This document shows positions 42,480 to 53,065 of a DNA stretch of 64,000 nucleotides, in pieces. The notes below the pieces were generated by a model. It was not told the origin of the DNA and did not search any database. It saw only the letters and a list, made by a program, of their open reading frames with translations. Position 1 is the stretch's first letter; each line of letters opens with the position of its first letter. Both the position numbers and the translations under genes were made by a program. Origin of the DNA: Coenobita brevimanus (taxonomy: Eukaryota > Arthropoda > Malacostraca > Decapoda > Coenobitidae); assembly GCA_032717465.1 (NCBI GenBank), contig CM064712.1:24814432-24878431 (forward strand), read 5' to 3'.

Positions 42480-45400
42480 CTATCTATCTATCTATCTATC
42501 TTTAGCCCGACGCCCTAATCCCGCAAAGGGTGGCCGCAGACAAAACGCCTCCAAGTCGCTCTGTCACCCACCATTTGACTACCCTCCCCCCAACTCACCC
42601 CCCCCTCCCTCATATACCTCTCAACTCCATCGCTCCACCTCATCCTCGGTCTGCTCCTCCCTCTCTCTCCCTCCACCTCACCTACATACACCCTCTTAGT
42701 CAGTCTTTCATTCTTCATTCTCTTCACATGTCCAAACCACCTCAGTGTATTTCTCCTAATCTTCTCAACCACATCCACATCCACCCCACAACGTTCCTTC
42801 ACTTCTTCATTCGTCAACCTGTCCCTCCACGTCACTCCACATGCTCCTCTCAAGTAACTCATTTCCACTTCTCTCACTCTTGACTTGTTCCCCTCTTGCA
42901 AGGTCCACGCCTCGCTTACATACGTCAGGGTAGGGATCACAATACAATCATGCAGTGACTTCTTAACTTCCATACTCACCTCCCTATTTCTCTTCACTGC
43001 TTTCAATGTACCAACAACCTTCCTTCCCTGCTGTACCCTTTCACGCACTTCATCCCCCAAAGTTCCATCCTTACTCATCATACTACCCAAGTACTTGAAT
43101 GCACTCACATTCTCCATATCCTCACCATCCAACCTCACTGCACACTCTGTGACATCATTCCTCTTAAACACCATAACTTTACTTTTGTTTACATTAACTT
43201 TCAGATTCCTCCTCCTAAACACTGTCCCAAATTCATTCACCAAACCTCAACTCCCATTCATCTTCACTCAACAATACTGTATCATCAGCAAACAGCAACA
43301 CCGGAAGCTTCCAAATCTCATCCTCATTCATTAGAGCCACCCCCACATCCACTGCCCTACCTTGCACCTCCTTTACAACCCCATCCATGTATATATTAAA
43401 CAGCCATGGAGACATCACACAACCCTGTTTCAGTCCCACATTGAGATCAAAGAACTCACTCAGCTCACCATCCACTCGCACCGTAGCCCTAGCTCCCTCG
43501 TACATACTCTTCACAGCACTCAACAATTTCCCCTCCACTCCATATATTCTTAATACCTTCCACATACCTTGCCTATCTATTCTGTCATAAGCTTTCTTCA
43601 AGTCCATGAAGGCAGCATTCACTTTCCTTCCCTTCCCTAGATACTTCTCCACTAAACATCTTAGAACAAGTATCTGATCTACACACCCTTTTCCCTTCCT
43701 AAATCCCCCTTGTTCTTCTCCAACTAGCTCCTCTGTCATATGCCTAACCCTATCAATGAGTATTCTACCATATATTTTACCAGTCACACTAAGAAGGCAA
43801 ATACCTCTATGATTACCACATACTTCTCTCTCCCCTTTTCCTTTGTATAAAGGAATAATTATACCTGATTTCCAGTCCTCTGGAGCCCTTCCCTCTTCCC
43901 AGGCCAATCTACACAACTTCCATATCAACTCCACAACAATCTCACCCCCATACCTAAGCATTTCACCACACACTCCATCAATTCCTGGGGCCTTTCCCAA
44001 CTTAATCTTCTTCATCGCTTCCACTACTTCCGCCCTACTGATCTCTTCCTCCCTCCTCTCATCTCTTCTTCTCCCAGCCATTCCCCAACCACTTATACTC
44101 GCACTACTCTCACTCTCTACATTCAACAAATCCTCAAAGTGCTCCTTCCATCTCAATTTCTCTCTCTTCTCCACCAACAATCTATTATTCCTATCTTTCA
44201 CTCCCCTACTATTTCCCCTTTCACACTGCCTTACTTTCTTTACCTCCTTCCAATACAATTTCTTACTCTCCCTCCATTTCACACTCAGATTCCTCCCAAA
44301 CTCTTCATCCACTTTCTTCTTACTCTCCTTCACCAGTCTCTTACCTCCCTTCTCCTGCTCACATATACCTCTCTCTTCTCTCTCTCATCTTCTCCCCTAC
44401 CTCTACTCGCCAACCATTCATTATGTCATCTTCTTTTGTTCCACAGTTCGTTTCACCTCATCATTCCACCATGCTGTCCCTTGCACACCCTTGCATCTCC
44501 TCCTCACTCCACAAACCGCCTCACACGCCGCGCCTATCTCTTCCGTGAATATCTTACATACGTCTTCCACCCCTTCCATATGCTCTAGCTCATACCTTCC
44601 CAATCTTTCTTCCACTACGCTCTTATACTCTGTCATTTCTCCACTCTTCTCACAGGAGCTGCTTCCTCCTGTCTTCCCCTTCGTCTCCTCAACCACTTTC
44701 TTTGCATCTCTATCTTGGCCATCACTAAGTGATGGTCCGAGACTCCATTCCCCCACTCTCTCCACACTCTTGCATCCAACACTTGTCTTCTCATTTGCTC
44801 ATCCACACACACGTAGTCTATCATTGCCTTTCGTTCAACAAGTTCACCATCCATCCTCCTCATTACTCTCCATGTATACCGGTGGATCATCTTATGACAA
44901 AAGTAGGTGTTGGCTATTGCCAACCCCTTACAAGCACAGATGTCCACCAAAGCACTACCATTCCCATCTACTTCAGCTGGCACACCCCACTGACCAACCA
45001 CTTGTACATTCCCAACTTTGCCATTCATATCTCCAATCAACAGCACTCTCTCGCTCCTCTCAAACTTGTCCATACATGCTTCTACTCTCGCCCAAAACTC
45101 ATCTTTCACTCTTGCCACTCGATCCTCTGTCGGGGCATACACACATACAATTACCCACGCTTGTATACCTATTTTCATCCTCACCCATACAATCCTTGCA
45201 CCCACTGTTCCATACTCTCTTATATTCTCCTTCCATTTCTTGCTTATCATCAGACATACTCCATCTCTTGCCCACTCATTCTCATTGACTCCCGCACATA
45301 TACCTAAACCATATTGCCATTCTCTCACCCTTTCACCTTTTCATTTAGTTTCAGTCAATCCACATATATCCACTTTTGCATCCTCAAGCACCTGAACAAT

Positions 45401-45503
45401 CTCTCTCTCTTTCACTGCATCATTCACTCCTCTCACATTCCATGTTCCCACCCTAAGAATGTCCTTTGTCCGTTCCTTAGTCATCAAAGTATGGTCCATC
45501 CGA
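42480..45503 (-). mobile_element. LINE-B2: almost full-length LINE with a (GATA)n tail
   Basis: Minus-strand LINE with tail (TATC)n at 42480-42501 and the shared 3' end GCGGGATTAGGGCGTCGGGC. It runs from the very start of the endonuclease (45525 region) to the C-terminus. It abuts LINE-B3 head to head at about 45503/45504, with no spacer visible. Confidence 0.87.
42515..45500 (-). pseudogene. LINE-B2 endonuclease-reverse transcriptase
   Basis: Endonuclease: [63 protein letters not shown]. Reverse transcriptase: [61 protein letters not shown] (motif A), [19 protein letters not shown] (motif B), [14 protein letters not shown] (motif C), then [17 protein letters not shown] and LRWFGHVKRMKNERL at the C-terminus. 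Only a few frame breaks (near 43240, 44333-44420, 44640 and 45330), making this the best-preserved LINE-B in the window. No RNase H. It would be a two-domain LINE polymerase acting by target-primed reverse transcription. Confidence 0.86.
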
Positions 45504-45546
45504 ACAAGAAGCCTCGGACCAGGGCTGTCCAAAAGACGACGACTAA

Positions 45547-47210
45547 GGACCGAACAAAGGACATGATACGGATGGCGACGTGGAATGTAAGGGGTGCAAA
45601 TGATGAAGTGAAAGAGAGAGTGATTGTCCAGGTGCTTGAGGGTGTGAAAGTGGATGTATGTGGATTAACTGAAACTAAATAGCGAGGTGAGAGTGTGAGA
45701 GAATAGGAGTATGGATGGGGTATTTGTGCAGGAGTAGGTGGGAATGAGAGGGCAAAAGAAGGAGTGTGTATTGTTGTGAGTAATAGATGGAAGGAGAATA
45801 TAAGAGAGTATGGATCAGTAGGCTCAAGGATTGTGTGGGTAAGATTGAAAGTTGGACGACAAATGTGGCCGATTGTTTGCGTGTATGTGCCAACGCAAGA
45901 TCGTGCAAGCAGAATGAGAGAAGAGATCTGGACAAATGTGCAAGTGAGCATAGAAAAGTTTGAAAGGAATGAGAGAGTGTTTTTGATCGGTGATATGAAT
46001 GGTAAAGTAGGGAATGTGAAGGTGGATGGAATAGTTGGTGAGTGGGGTGTACCTGCTGAGGTAGATAAGAATGGCAGTACTTTAGTGGACATTTGTGCCA
46101 GGAGAGGGTTGGTGATAGCCAATATCCTCTTCAGGCACAAAATGATCCACAAGTATATGTGGCGAATGATGAGAAGGGTGGGTGGTGAACTGAATAAAAG
46201 GAAGGCAATGATTGATTATGCATGTGTGGATGAAAGGATGCGAAGGTGTGTAATGGAGGCAAAAGCTTATAGAGGTTTGGGAAGTGGACTTTCTGACCAC
46301 CACTTGGTGGTGGTCAGATTCAAGGTCCAAGTAAAATGGAGAAATAGAGGAAGGAAAGGACGGGAGGAAGGAGTAGATGGAAGGAGAGTGGAAAGGTTAC
46401 AAGAGGATGAGAAAAAGGCAGAATATAAGAGAGAAATGGAGGAACGATTGGGTGAATATGAACAGGAGTAGATGGGGGACGTGGAAGGTGTGTGCAAGAT
46501 TTCACAAAAGAAATATGTGCAGCATGTGATGTGGTGTGTGGGATGAAGAGAGAACAAAAGGCGGTGCAAGGAACAGCATGGTGGAATGAAGGGGAGAGAC
46601 AGGCTGTGGCACAAAAGAAGAAAGCATATAATGAATGGATGAGAAATAGGGGCGTGGAAGAAGTTGACAGAAGAAAGAGAGAGTTAAATGTAGAAAAGAA
46701 GAGGTGAAATGATTAGTAAGAGTGAGTAAGAAGAGAGTGGATGAGGAATTTGGAAGGAATCTGAGTGTAAAGTGGAGGGACTCTAAGAAAATGTTCTGGA
46801 AAGAAGTAAAGAGAGTTAGACAGGGTGGCAATGAAGTCTGTAGATGAGTGAAAGATAAAATAATAGATTACTAGTGGAGAAGGGAGAAAAAGTGAGCAGA
46901 TGGAGAGAACACTTTAAGGATTGTTGAACACAGAGAATGAAACTAGTGCGAGTGTAAGTGGCTGGGGAATGGCTGGGGGAAGGAGGTAGGTGTGAAGACA
47001 GGAAGAAATCAGGAAATCAGTAGGATGGAAGTAGTGGAAGCAATGAAGAAAGTCAAAATGGGGAAAATCCCAGGAATTGATGGAGTGTGTGGTGAAATGC
47101 TGAAGCATGGGGGAGAGATAGTAGTAGAATGGATGTGGAAGATGAGCAGATTGGCCTGGGAGGAAGGTAGAGTCCCGGAGGATTGGAAGTCAGGTATAAT
47201 TATTCCCTTG
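45547..47210 (+). pseudogene. LINE-B3 endonuclease and early reverse transcriptase
   Basis: RMATWNVRGANDEVKER starts the endonuclease, followed by [46 protein letters not shown] and GLSDHHLVVV. The linker and early reverse transcriptase follow (GKIPGIDGVCGEML, PEDWKSGIIIPLY). Breaks at about 45682, 46471, 46707 and 46860-46990. Piece 2 (50839-51298) adds EEQGGF, DLEKAYVRVDRQ (motif A, one shift) and VGLKQGCVTSSWLFNLYMD (motif B); motif C is not in the window. Confidence 0.83.
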
Positions 47211-47956
47211 TACAATCGCCCCCAAGAAGTGATGGCAGAGTTTCAGATTGCTTCGGTCACTCTGCACTGATATACGTTCAATGAAAACTTTGTGAATACT
47301 TGGTAAAACTTCTGTGGCTCCATTACGTCATATAAAAAATATATATATCACTCTAAGAAGTATGTAAAACGAATAACGTGAGGCAGTGATATATTAGAAG
47401 TTAACCGTCAGATACTTCTCCCGATTTGGATGAATGTGTAATGTATTAGTCTGAGCGCGGCATGCACCATAACCCCAGTTCATTGTGTATTTGCTTCCCA
47501 GGATTTCAATACAGATGCTCTAGCTTCGAAGACCAGTTAAAACTCATGTGACTGCAATACGTTACCTTTATTTTCAAATGCTATGGTGATGATACAGCAA
47601 TAATAAGCTTGCCGCAACAATGAAGTTTTTCTTAGTTATGATACTTGACCGCATCGGTAGCAGCAAGACCATTCTGCCTTTTTTTCCTTGTCTTCCCCTC
47701 GCTTATAATAATTTGCAACTTTGTTCATAATGCATGCAAAATTATTTCAGATTGGAAGAAGAAATGAGATTTTACCTTTTTCTCATACACTAGGCAGTGA
47801 AGAGGACCAAAACATGAGTTTACACTCTTGCACTGCAATAAACATATACTTTTTGCTCAGTCTCTAGTATTCTTTTAAAACAAACTTCTGTGTCCAGCTA
47901 AACTGAAAACGCTGATACGAAAGTTTTGAACTCAGTTATTTGTTTATGAACATCTG

Positions 47957-47991
<35 letters not shown>

Positions 47992-47995
47992 ATCG

Positions 47996-48019
47996 ACCAT
48001 TGAGGCCGGAGCCTCTGGT
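47996..48019 (-). other. 3'-terminal UNCG hairpin of LINE-A copy 2
   Basis: Same fold as 2937-2960: GAGGC/GCCTC in place of GGGGC/GCCCC (one compensated pair), loop UCCG in place of UUCG, 7 nt from the poly(A) tail. Confidence 0.75.
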
Positions 48020-48359
48020 CATTAAGGCAGATATATATATGTATATATATTGACACATATATACATATATATACAAACATATATATATATACATACATAC
48101 ATACATACACACATCCATGCATATGAACATACACACTTTCATGCACACGTACATATATATATAATAATTTTTATTTTATTATTTTTTTGTAGTTTTATTT
48201 TTATTATTTTTATTTATTTTTTATATTTTTAACCTTATATTACTTATAAACAAAATACCTAATTTAAAGACCCTAAAACTAACCACCTAACAGACAAATC
48301 ACTAACCTATACTAAATCCTAAGAGACAAATAACTAGACCTACACTAATGGTAAAAATA

Positions 48360-48450
48360 CCTCGACTAACAGAACACCATCGACTGCAGATATGTAATGC
48401 CTTTCTACATTACATACCTGCACTCATCACCTGATGACTGTCAGTCGAGG
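48360..48450 (-). other. RNA module A, LINE-A copy 2
   Basis: 91 nt. The 13-bp outer helix and 15-bp inner helix are fully paired, with G-U wobbles only in the LINE sense strand. Internal loop as in copy 1. Confidence 0.77.
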
Positions 48451-48597
48451 CACAACCTAATATAGGGGACATCAATATATGAAAGGGAACCAGACGAGTC
48501 AGGAACATTTCCATATACGTCAGCTGTCGTCCCTAATTAGAATAACTGAAGCAAGATAATATAATGTATTTACATAATTTGTATAAAAATTGAAGAA

Positions 48598-48688
48598 CCT
48601 CGCCCAGCAGACCACCATCGACTGCAAGTGCCCAATACCTTCCTATATTGCACACTTGCACTCATCATCTGGTGACTGTCAGGCGAGG
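48598..48688 (-). other. RNA module B, LINE-A copy 2
   Basis: 91 nt, same as 3560-3650. 12 of 13 outer pairs and 14 of 15 inner pairs form. Confidence 0.77.
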
Positions 48689-48836
48689 AACTTGGCTTAA
48701 TGTAGGGGACATCTATATTAGAAATAGATCGGTGGGAGGAGGAACTATTTAAAATATGTCAACTGTCAACCCTAATTAATATTACAATATATACATATTT
48801 ACCGTTGATAAAAACCATAACCACACAGTAAAAAAG

Positions 48837-49796
48837 TCACATCACTCTGATCAGTCCGGTCTCTCTCAAGAAAACCAGCAATTTATCAGTCATAACAATG
48901 TCCCCATCAGCCAGGATAGTGGAAAGGGTGAAGGGGACGTCTGCTGCGCCGCAGTAATTTATAAGTGAAGCGCGTTCACGAATAAATCGCCGACAGCGCA
49001 GGATGATATGACTGATAGATAACACCGCATTACAGATGTCACAGTGCGGTGGGAAGCGTCTTTCCATATATGGTTTTATGTGGGTTACAATGGTGGCATT
49101 AAGCCGTAACCGTGCCAACACTTTTTCTTCTAGGCGACTGGGACGGTTGGCAGTGTCCCAGTCGCCCAGGTACGGCTTACAAGTTGGAATATTTAGTCTG
49201 GTCCACTGACCTTGCCACAGAAGATTTATTGATTTCTTTCCGAGAGATAGACTCGACCGTAGATCACGAGGAACGTCCCAAGTCTCCTCGAGCTCCACAG
49301 CCGACTTTGCAAGTAAGTCAGCCTGCTCATTGCCGTAGATACGACAATGACCAGGCACCCAGATCAGCGTGAATGACTCGTTGCATGAATGCAACTTATT
49401 AACGATGCGGCCCTGGATCTCATGAGAGTCCGTAGTGCAAGATGCAATTGCCTGAAGGGCTGATTTTGAATCTGAAAATATGACAAATGAGTCATGCCTA
49501 GAATTGAGAGCATAGTCTATGGCTTTGTCAATAACAAAAAGTTCTGAAGTAAACACAGATGTATGAGCCGGCAACCGATACCTGAGGGCACATTCAGTCG
49601 ACCACACACTTGCACCCACACATTCACTCGACTTGGAGCCGTCGGTGTACAATTGATGGGACTCCAAGTGACGAACAATGATGTTACGAAACAAGTGGTG
49701 GACCTCCGCCTCCGGCGCCTTGGCCTTTGGTGCTGGGAGCCATGTGACATCGACTGTAAAGCCGGGTGGCTCCCAAGGCGCTATATTTTTAAGCAC
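48837..49796 (-). pseudogene. LINE-A copy 2 ORF2 C-terminal fragment (RNase H)
   Basis: The open frame begins in the flanking duplication and continues as LINE-A from IAPWEPPGFTVDVTW. RNase H blocks YTDGSKSS, FSDSKSAL, VPGHCRIYGNEQAD and the terminal CCHC are intact and almost identical to copy 1. It lacks endonuclease and polymerase. Confidence 0.93.
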
Positions 49797-49938
49797 GAAC
49801 ATCTGCATTTTCTTTCTCCTGTAAAATGTTTAGACACTGAGGATACTAGGCTATGACAAGTTTGTCTTTCTCCAAGGAGCTCAGCCTCGCGGCAAATTTT
49901 CGAGGTTTTCCTTATTTTGTATTCATTGATAGTCCTCT

Positions 49939-50059
49939 CTCCCTACATATCAAGTGGGTTGGTGGAGGGTTAGTGCCCCTCCCTGTAAAACAAATAACTC
50001 AGAGTCAAATGGCCATCCCGTACGGGATTATGGCGTCTGGCAATAGATAGATAGATAGT
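49939..50059 (+). mobile_element. 121-bp SINE-like element with LINE-B-like head and (GATA)n tail
   Basis: Flanked by tagtcctct at 49930-49938 and 50060-50068. Its 5' part (gtgggttggtggagggttag) resembles the leader of LINE-B1 (near 29815-29785). Its 3' part (GGGATTATGGCGTCTGGCA plus ATAG repeats) resembles the LINE-B 3' end. A palindrome ATCCCGTACGGGAT precedes the tail. Confidence 0.78.
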
Positions 50060-51306
50060 TAGTCCTCTGGCTTATCTTAAAAAATCAAGATAATTTTCTT
50101 AATGAAAAACTGGCCAGATGCAGTGTAATAACTGCATGTCTGTGAGTAAAGGCTGTTTCCTTCCGTGCATATTGATCGAACCATTTAATATAGCTTACTA
50201 ACTTACGCCGCATTCCCACTTTCTGTCGTCGTCCATGGATACAACAAAATCGGAAATGACTAAATTATTCCTTAGTGTTGTAACGGAAATTATTATATAA
50301 ATAATAATGACTGATTTTAATTAATTATTAAACTGCTTTTCTTTTTAGTATTACGCTACTAAAAAATTACTGCGTTTTACCCTAGTAGATATGAACTCCG
50401 TAAATTATTCCTGACTGTCCCTGAGCGATACTTCTGAAAATTCAATTAGTTCCGTTTAGGATTTTTTATTATCGTAATAAACGAACTGCTTACTATAGTT
50501 TTGAAATATACCGGTACATTTTTCATTTATTTGTTGTTTTCTGTAACAGTTTTACAGAATAGGTATCACCTTGTAAAGATATAAGGTTGTTGTTGTTGAA
50601 AGATTCCCTGCACATATAGTGCAGGCCGGGCCATACATTAGCCCGGTCAGTGGTGTATGAGCTGATTAAAAAAGAGTAAGTGGGGAGGACAGGACCTGGG
50701 GAATGCCCAACACACACGTCCTGTCTCCTGACTGGCTTTTTGGTGTGTGTGCTGAGATATAAGGACGAACATGTAGCTTACATTATCGATGACTGAAAAC
50801 TTCTGGATACTCTTCCGTCACTTCTTAGGCTGACTGTACAAGGGGAAAGGGGAAAAAGAAGTGTGTGGTAATCATAGGGTCATTTGTCTTCTCAGTGTAA
50901 TAGGAAAAGTATTATGGTAAGGCACTTATCGACAGAGTAAGGGAAATAACAGAGGAATTAGTTGGAGAAGAACAGGGAGGTTTTACGAAGGGCAGAGGTT
51001 GTGTAGATCAGATATTCATTCTTAGATCTTGAGTGGAAAAGTTTCAAGAGAAGGGAAAGAAACTGTATGCGGCCTTCATGGATTTGGAGAAAGCATATGT
51101 CAGGGTGGATAGACAAGGACTGGAAAGTATTAAGAATATATGAAGTAGATGGGAAGTTGATGAAGGCCGTGAAGAATATGTATGAGGGTGCTAAGGCAGT
51201 AATGCGTGTGGGCAGTGAACTGAGTGAATTTATCTATTTGAAGGTTGGGTTGAAACAGGGATGTGTCACGTCTTCATGGTTGTTTAATCTGTACATGGAT
51301 GTGGTT

Positions 51307-51432
51307 TAGGGTTGCATTATCTGAAATGTCAAAATACCGGACGCCTCCGCTGAAACCCATGCTACCCCCCCCCAACACACTTTGGGCCTTTGACGTTATG
51401 AAATTTGGATATAATATAATATTCTACTATAT

Positions 51433-51471
<39 letters not shown>

Positions 51472-52151
51472 AATCTTTAATCGTTTTACAATATAATGAA
51501 AAACAGGCAAAGTACAGAATTGGCTAGATTATGACTGAAAAATGCTAAAGCGCCTTTAATGCAGGATAAGATCATAAGAATAACAAATGCTACAGTGTAA
51601 AAATGAAACACTATGCCAATAGTTGTTTTGTGTTTTTACCATGTATTTTATGGCTATAAGAGCACCATGGAAAAAAAAAAAAAAAAAAAAAAAAAGCGTG
51701 GCTGAACAACAGGCAAAGGCGGGACATTTCAGCAGCTGCTAGCACTAAACCAGCCAAGTTGGCAACACTTAACAGCTGACGAAAACAAGGAGCGTCTCTC
51801 TCTCTCTCTCTCTCTGGGGGCGCGGTAGCACAGTGGTAGCGCGCTGAGCTTGTGATCGGGAGATCGCAAGTTCGAGCCTCGCCCGGGCTACCGTTGCCGG
51901 GAGGGGTAGCGCCCTCCTGTAACCCAGCGGGGCTATATGGCCTTAGTTGCCTAGCTCGGGGAATTCATATCTCCATTTCTCTCTCTCTCGTCATAAGAAT
52001 GTAATGGTATATTTTTTGAAAAAAAAAAAAAAAAAGTGATTGAAGCTGAACTTCCAGACTTCTGGAGAATTTTTAAAATTCCTCCCGGACGAAGATTTTG
52101 ACACCTAAATGCCGGACAGGTCCGGGAAAATCCGGACGTATGGCAACCCTA
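51307..52151. mobile_element. hAT-like non-autonomous element in LINE-B3
   Basis: The 8-bp target-site duplication is ATGTGGTT (51299-51306) and ATGGGGTT (52152-52159), one mismatch. Terminal inverted repeat TAGGGTTGC at both ends, with CCGGAC-rich subterminal sequence on both sides. No transposase. It contains an (AT)n run near 51440, an A-run near 51671 and a tRNA-SINE. Confidence 0.8.
51816..51980 (+). mobile_element. tRNA-derived SINE, second copy
   Basis: GGGGGCGCGGTAGCACAGTG start, A box at about 51826-51836, B box AGTTCGAGCCT at about 51869-51879, and the same 3' half as 1770-1936 (TAGCGCCCTCCTGTAACC, then the CTCCATTTCTC end). CT repeats on both sides probably hide the target duplication. 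Confidence 0.88.
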
Positions 52152-52194
52152 ATGGGGTTATAAAAGGTACAAGGTAGGGCAGTGGATGTTGGAG

Positions 52195-52971
52195 TGTAGT
52201 GCCACAAATTTAGTATTCATGTATGTGTTTAGAGGTACTGTAATTTCTAAGTTAGATAGGGTGTAATCTGAATACTAGTCTATAAATTCCTGTCCTAAGT
52301 GGTAATTCATATGTTAATGATTGATGTAGGGTTAACTTTATTTTTATATGTATACATCTCTGTATCTATGCATGGGTGATGTAATTGTGAGTGTTGAGCT
52401 ATGGGAAATTCCTCCGTCTCATAGAGTAATGAATTACAGATGCGTGCGGCCTTTCTCCTTCTTTGTGCGTCGTTGTAGGGCGCCAAGTTTAAACCTTAAA
52501 CAGAGTAATGAATGGTATACAATTCTTTCTGTATCCTAGTTGTGAAATGCTTACTAATGAAGCTGCTAGAACCCAAATATGTAAGATTAAGTCAAAAAAG
52601 CCAAAATAATGTCATTTGTGAGGATCAAATAGTCCCGCTTGCCTTAGCCGTCACTAGATGGCATAAGCTACCCCAAACTCAAGGCGGGATAGTGGTAAGT
52701 TCAGTGTTTAAATTAAGTAAGGATTGAATCCCAAATTTTCCCCAATTCAATCAAAAGTCCTAACGTCATGTGTACACTACTATATAAATAGTGAAGAGAA
52801 TTAAAACCCACCATATTGCAAAAACACAATCTCATTTGATCTAGCAGTGGCGTCCCTTGGTGCCCGACAATGCTACACTCGCTGCTCAGACATCGTGTAT
52901 AACAGACGTTGGTTCAGGTGAGCTGTCCACATTCCTCCTTCCCCCCCCCTTTTTTCTTGTTTAATCCTTAC
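52195..52971 (+). repeat. 5' LTR of LTR-2
   Basis: Starts TGTAGTGCCACAAATTTAG and ends near TTTAATCCTTAC, followed by TTGGCGTGAACC as a likely primer-binding site. Confidence 0.9.
52781..52788 (+). promoter_or_regulatory. TATA box in LTR-2
   Basis: TATATAAATA, conserved at 62406-62415 in the other LTR. Confidence 0.65.
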
Positions 52972-53056
52972 TTGGCGTGAACCATATGAAGTAATGTTGT
53001 TAAAAGCTTAACGTAGACACTGCTGCTCAGACATCGTGTGTAACAGACGTTGGTTC
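52881..53056 (+). repeat. 35-nt direct repeat with splice-site-like borders in the LTR-2 leader
   Basis: gctgctcagacatcgtgt to gttggttc occurs at 52881-52915 and 53022-53056 with one mismatch. The first copy runs into CAG|GTGAGC (donor-like, 52918), the second into TGTCCCCAG (acceptor-like, 53064-53065). Possible leader intron. Confidence 0.6.
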
Positions 53057-53065
53057 TGTCCCCAG

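Larger units (their letters stand above)
47958..49796 (-). mobile_element. LINE-A copy 2: 5'-truncated, with 10-bp target-site duplication
   Basis: Poly(T) of 31 bases at 47958-47988 is the poly(A) tail. The copy ends at 49796, where homology to copy 1 (near 4755) stops. gaacatctgc at 47948-47957 and 49797-49806 is the duplicated target. It keeps the RNase H part of ORF2 and the whole 3' UTR with both structured modules. Confidence 0.95.
47213..50836. mobile_element. Tc1/mariner-type element without recognisable transposase, inserted in LINE-B3
   Basis: Flanked by TA at 47211-47212 and 50837-50838; removing it restores the LINE-B reading. The ends are inverted repeats of about 40 bp sharing AAGAAGTGA-GG-AGAGT (left CAATCGCCCCCAAGAAGTGA, right CAGTCAGCCTAAGAAGTGAC, both read inward). 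Net of the LINE-A2 insertion it is about 1.8 kb. No mariner transposase motif is legible, so it is either non-autonomous or too decayed. It hosts LINE-A2 and the 121-bp element. Confidence 0.82.
45504..52194 (+). mobile_element. LINE-B3: plus-strand LINE-B broken into three pieces by two DNA elements and cut by LTR-2
   Basis: Piece 1 45504-47210, piece 2 50839-51298, piece 3 52160-52194. Each join reads on in LINE-B sequence: IIIPLY at 47210 continues as LYKGKGEKEVCGNHR at 50837, and YMD at 51300 continues as GVIKGTRQG at 52154. The intruders are a Tc1/mariner-type element with TA duplication and a hAT-type element with an 8-bp duplication. The remainder should follow LTR-2 but is not found after 62601. 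Confidence 0.87.

Noticed and set aside
43843..45395. Plus-strand open frames of up to 481 residues opposite LINE-B2
   Set aside because: Antisense shadows of the LINE-B2 endonuclease-reverse transcriptase; Ser/Leu/His-rich with no recognisable domain.
51816..51900. A genuine tRNA gene
   Set aside because: A and B boxes are present, but the acceptor and anticodon stems do not close and the sequence continues into a repeated SINE body found also at 1770-1936.
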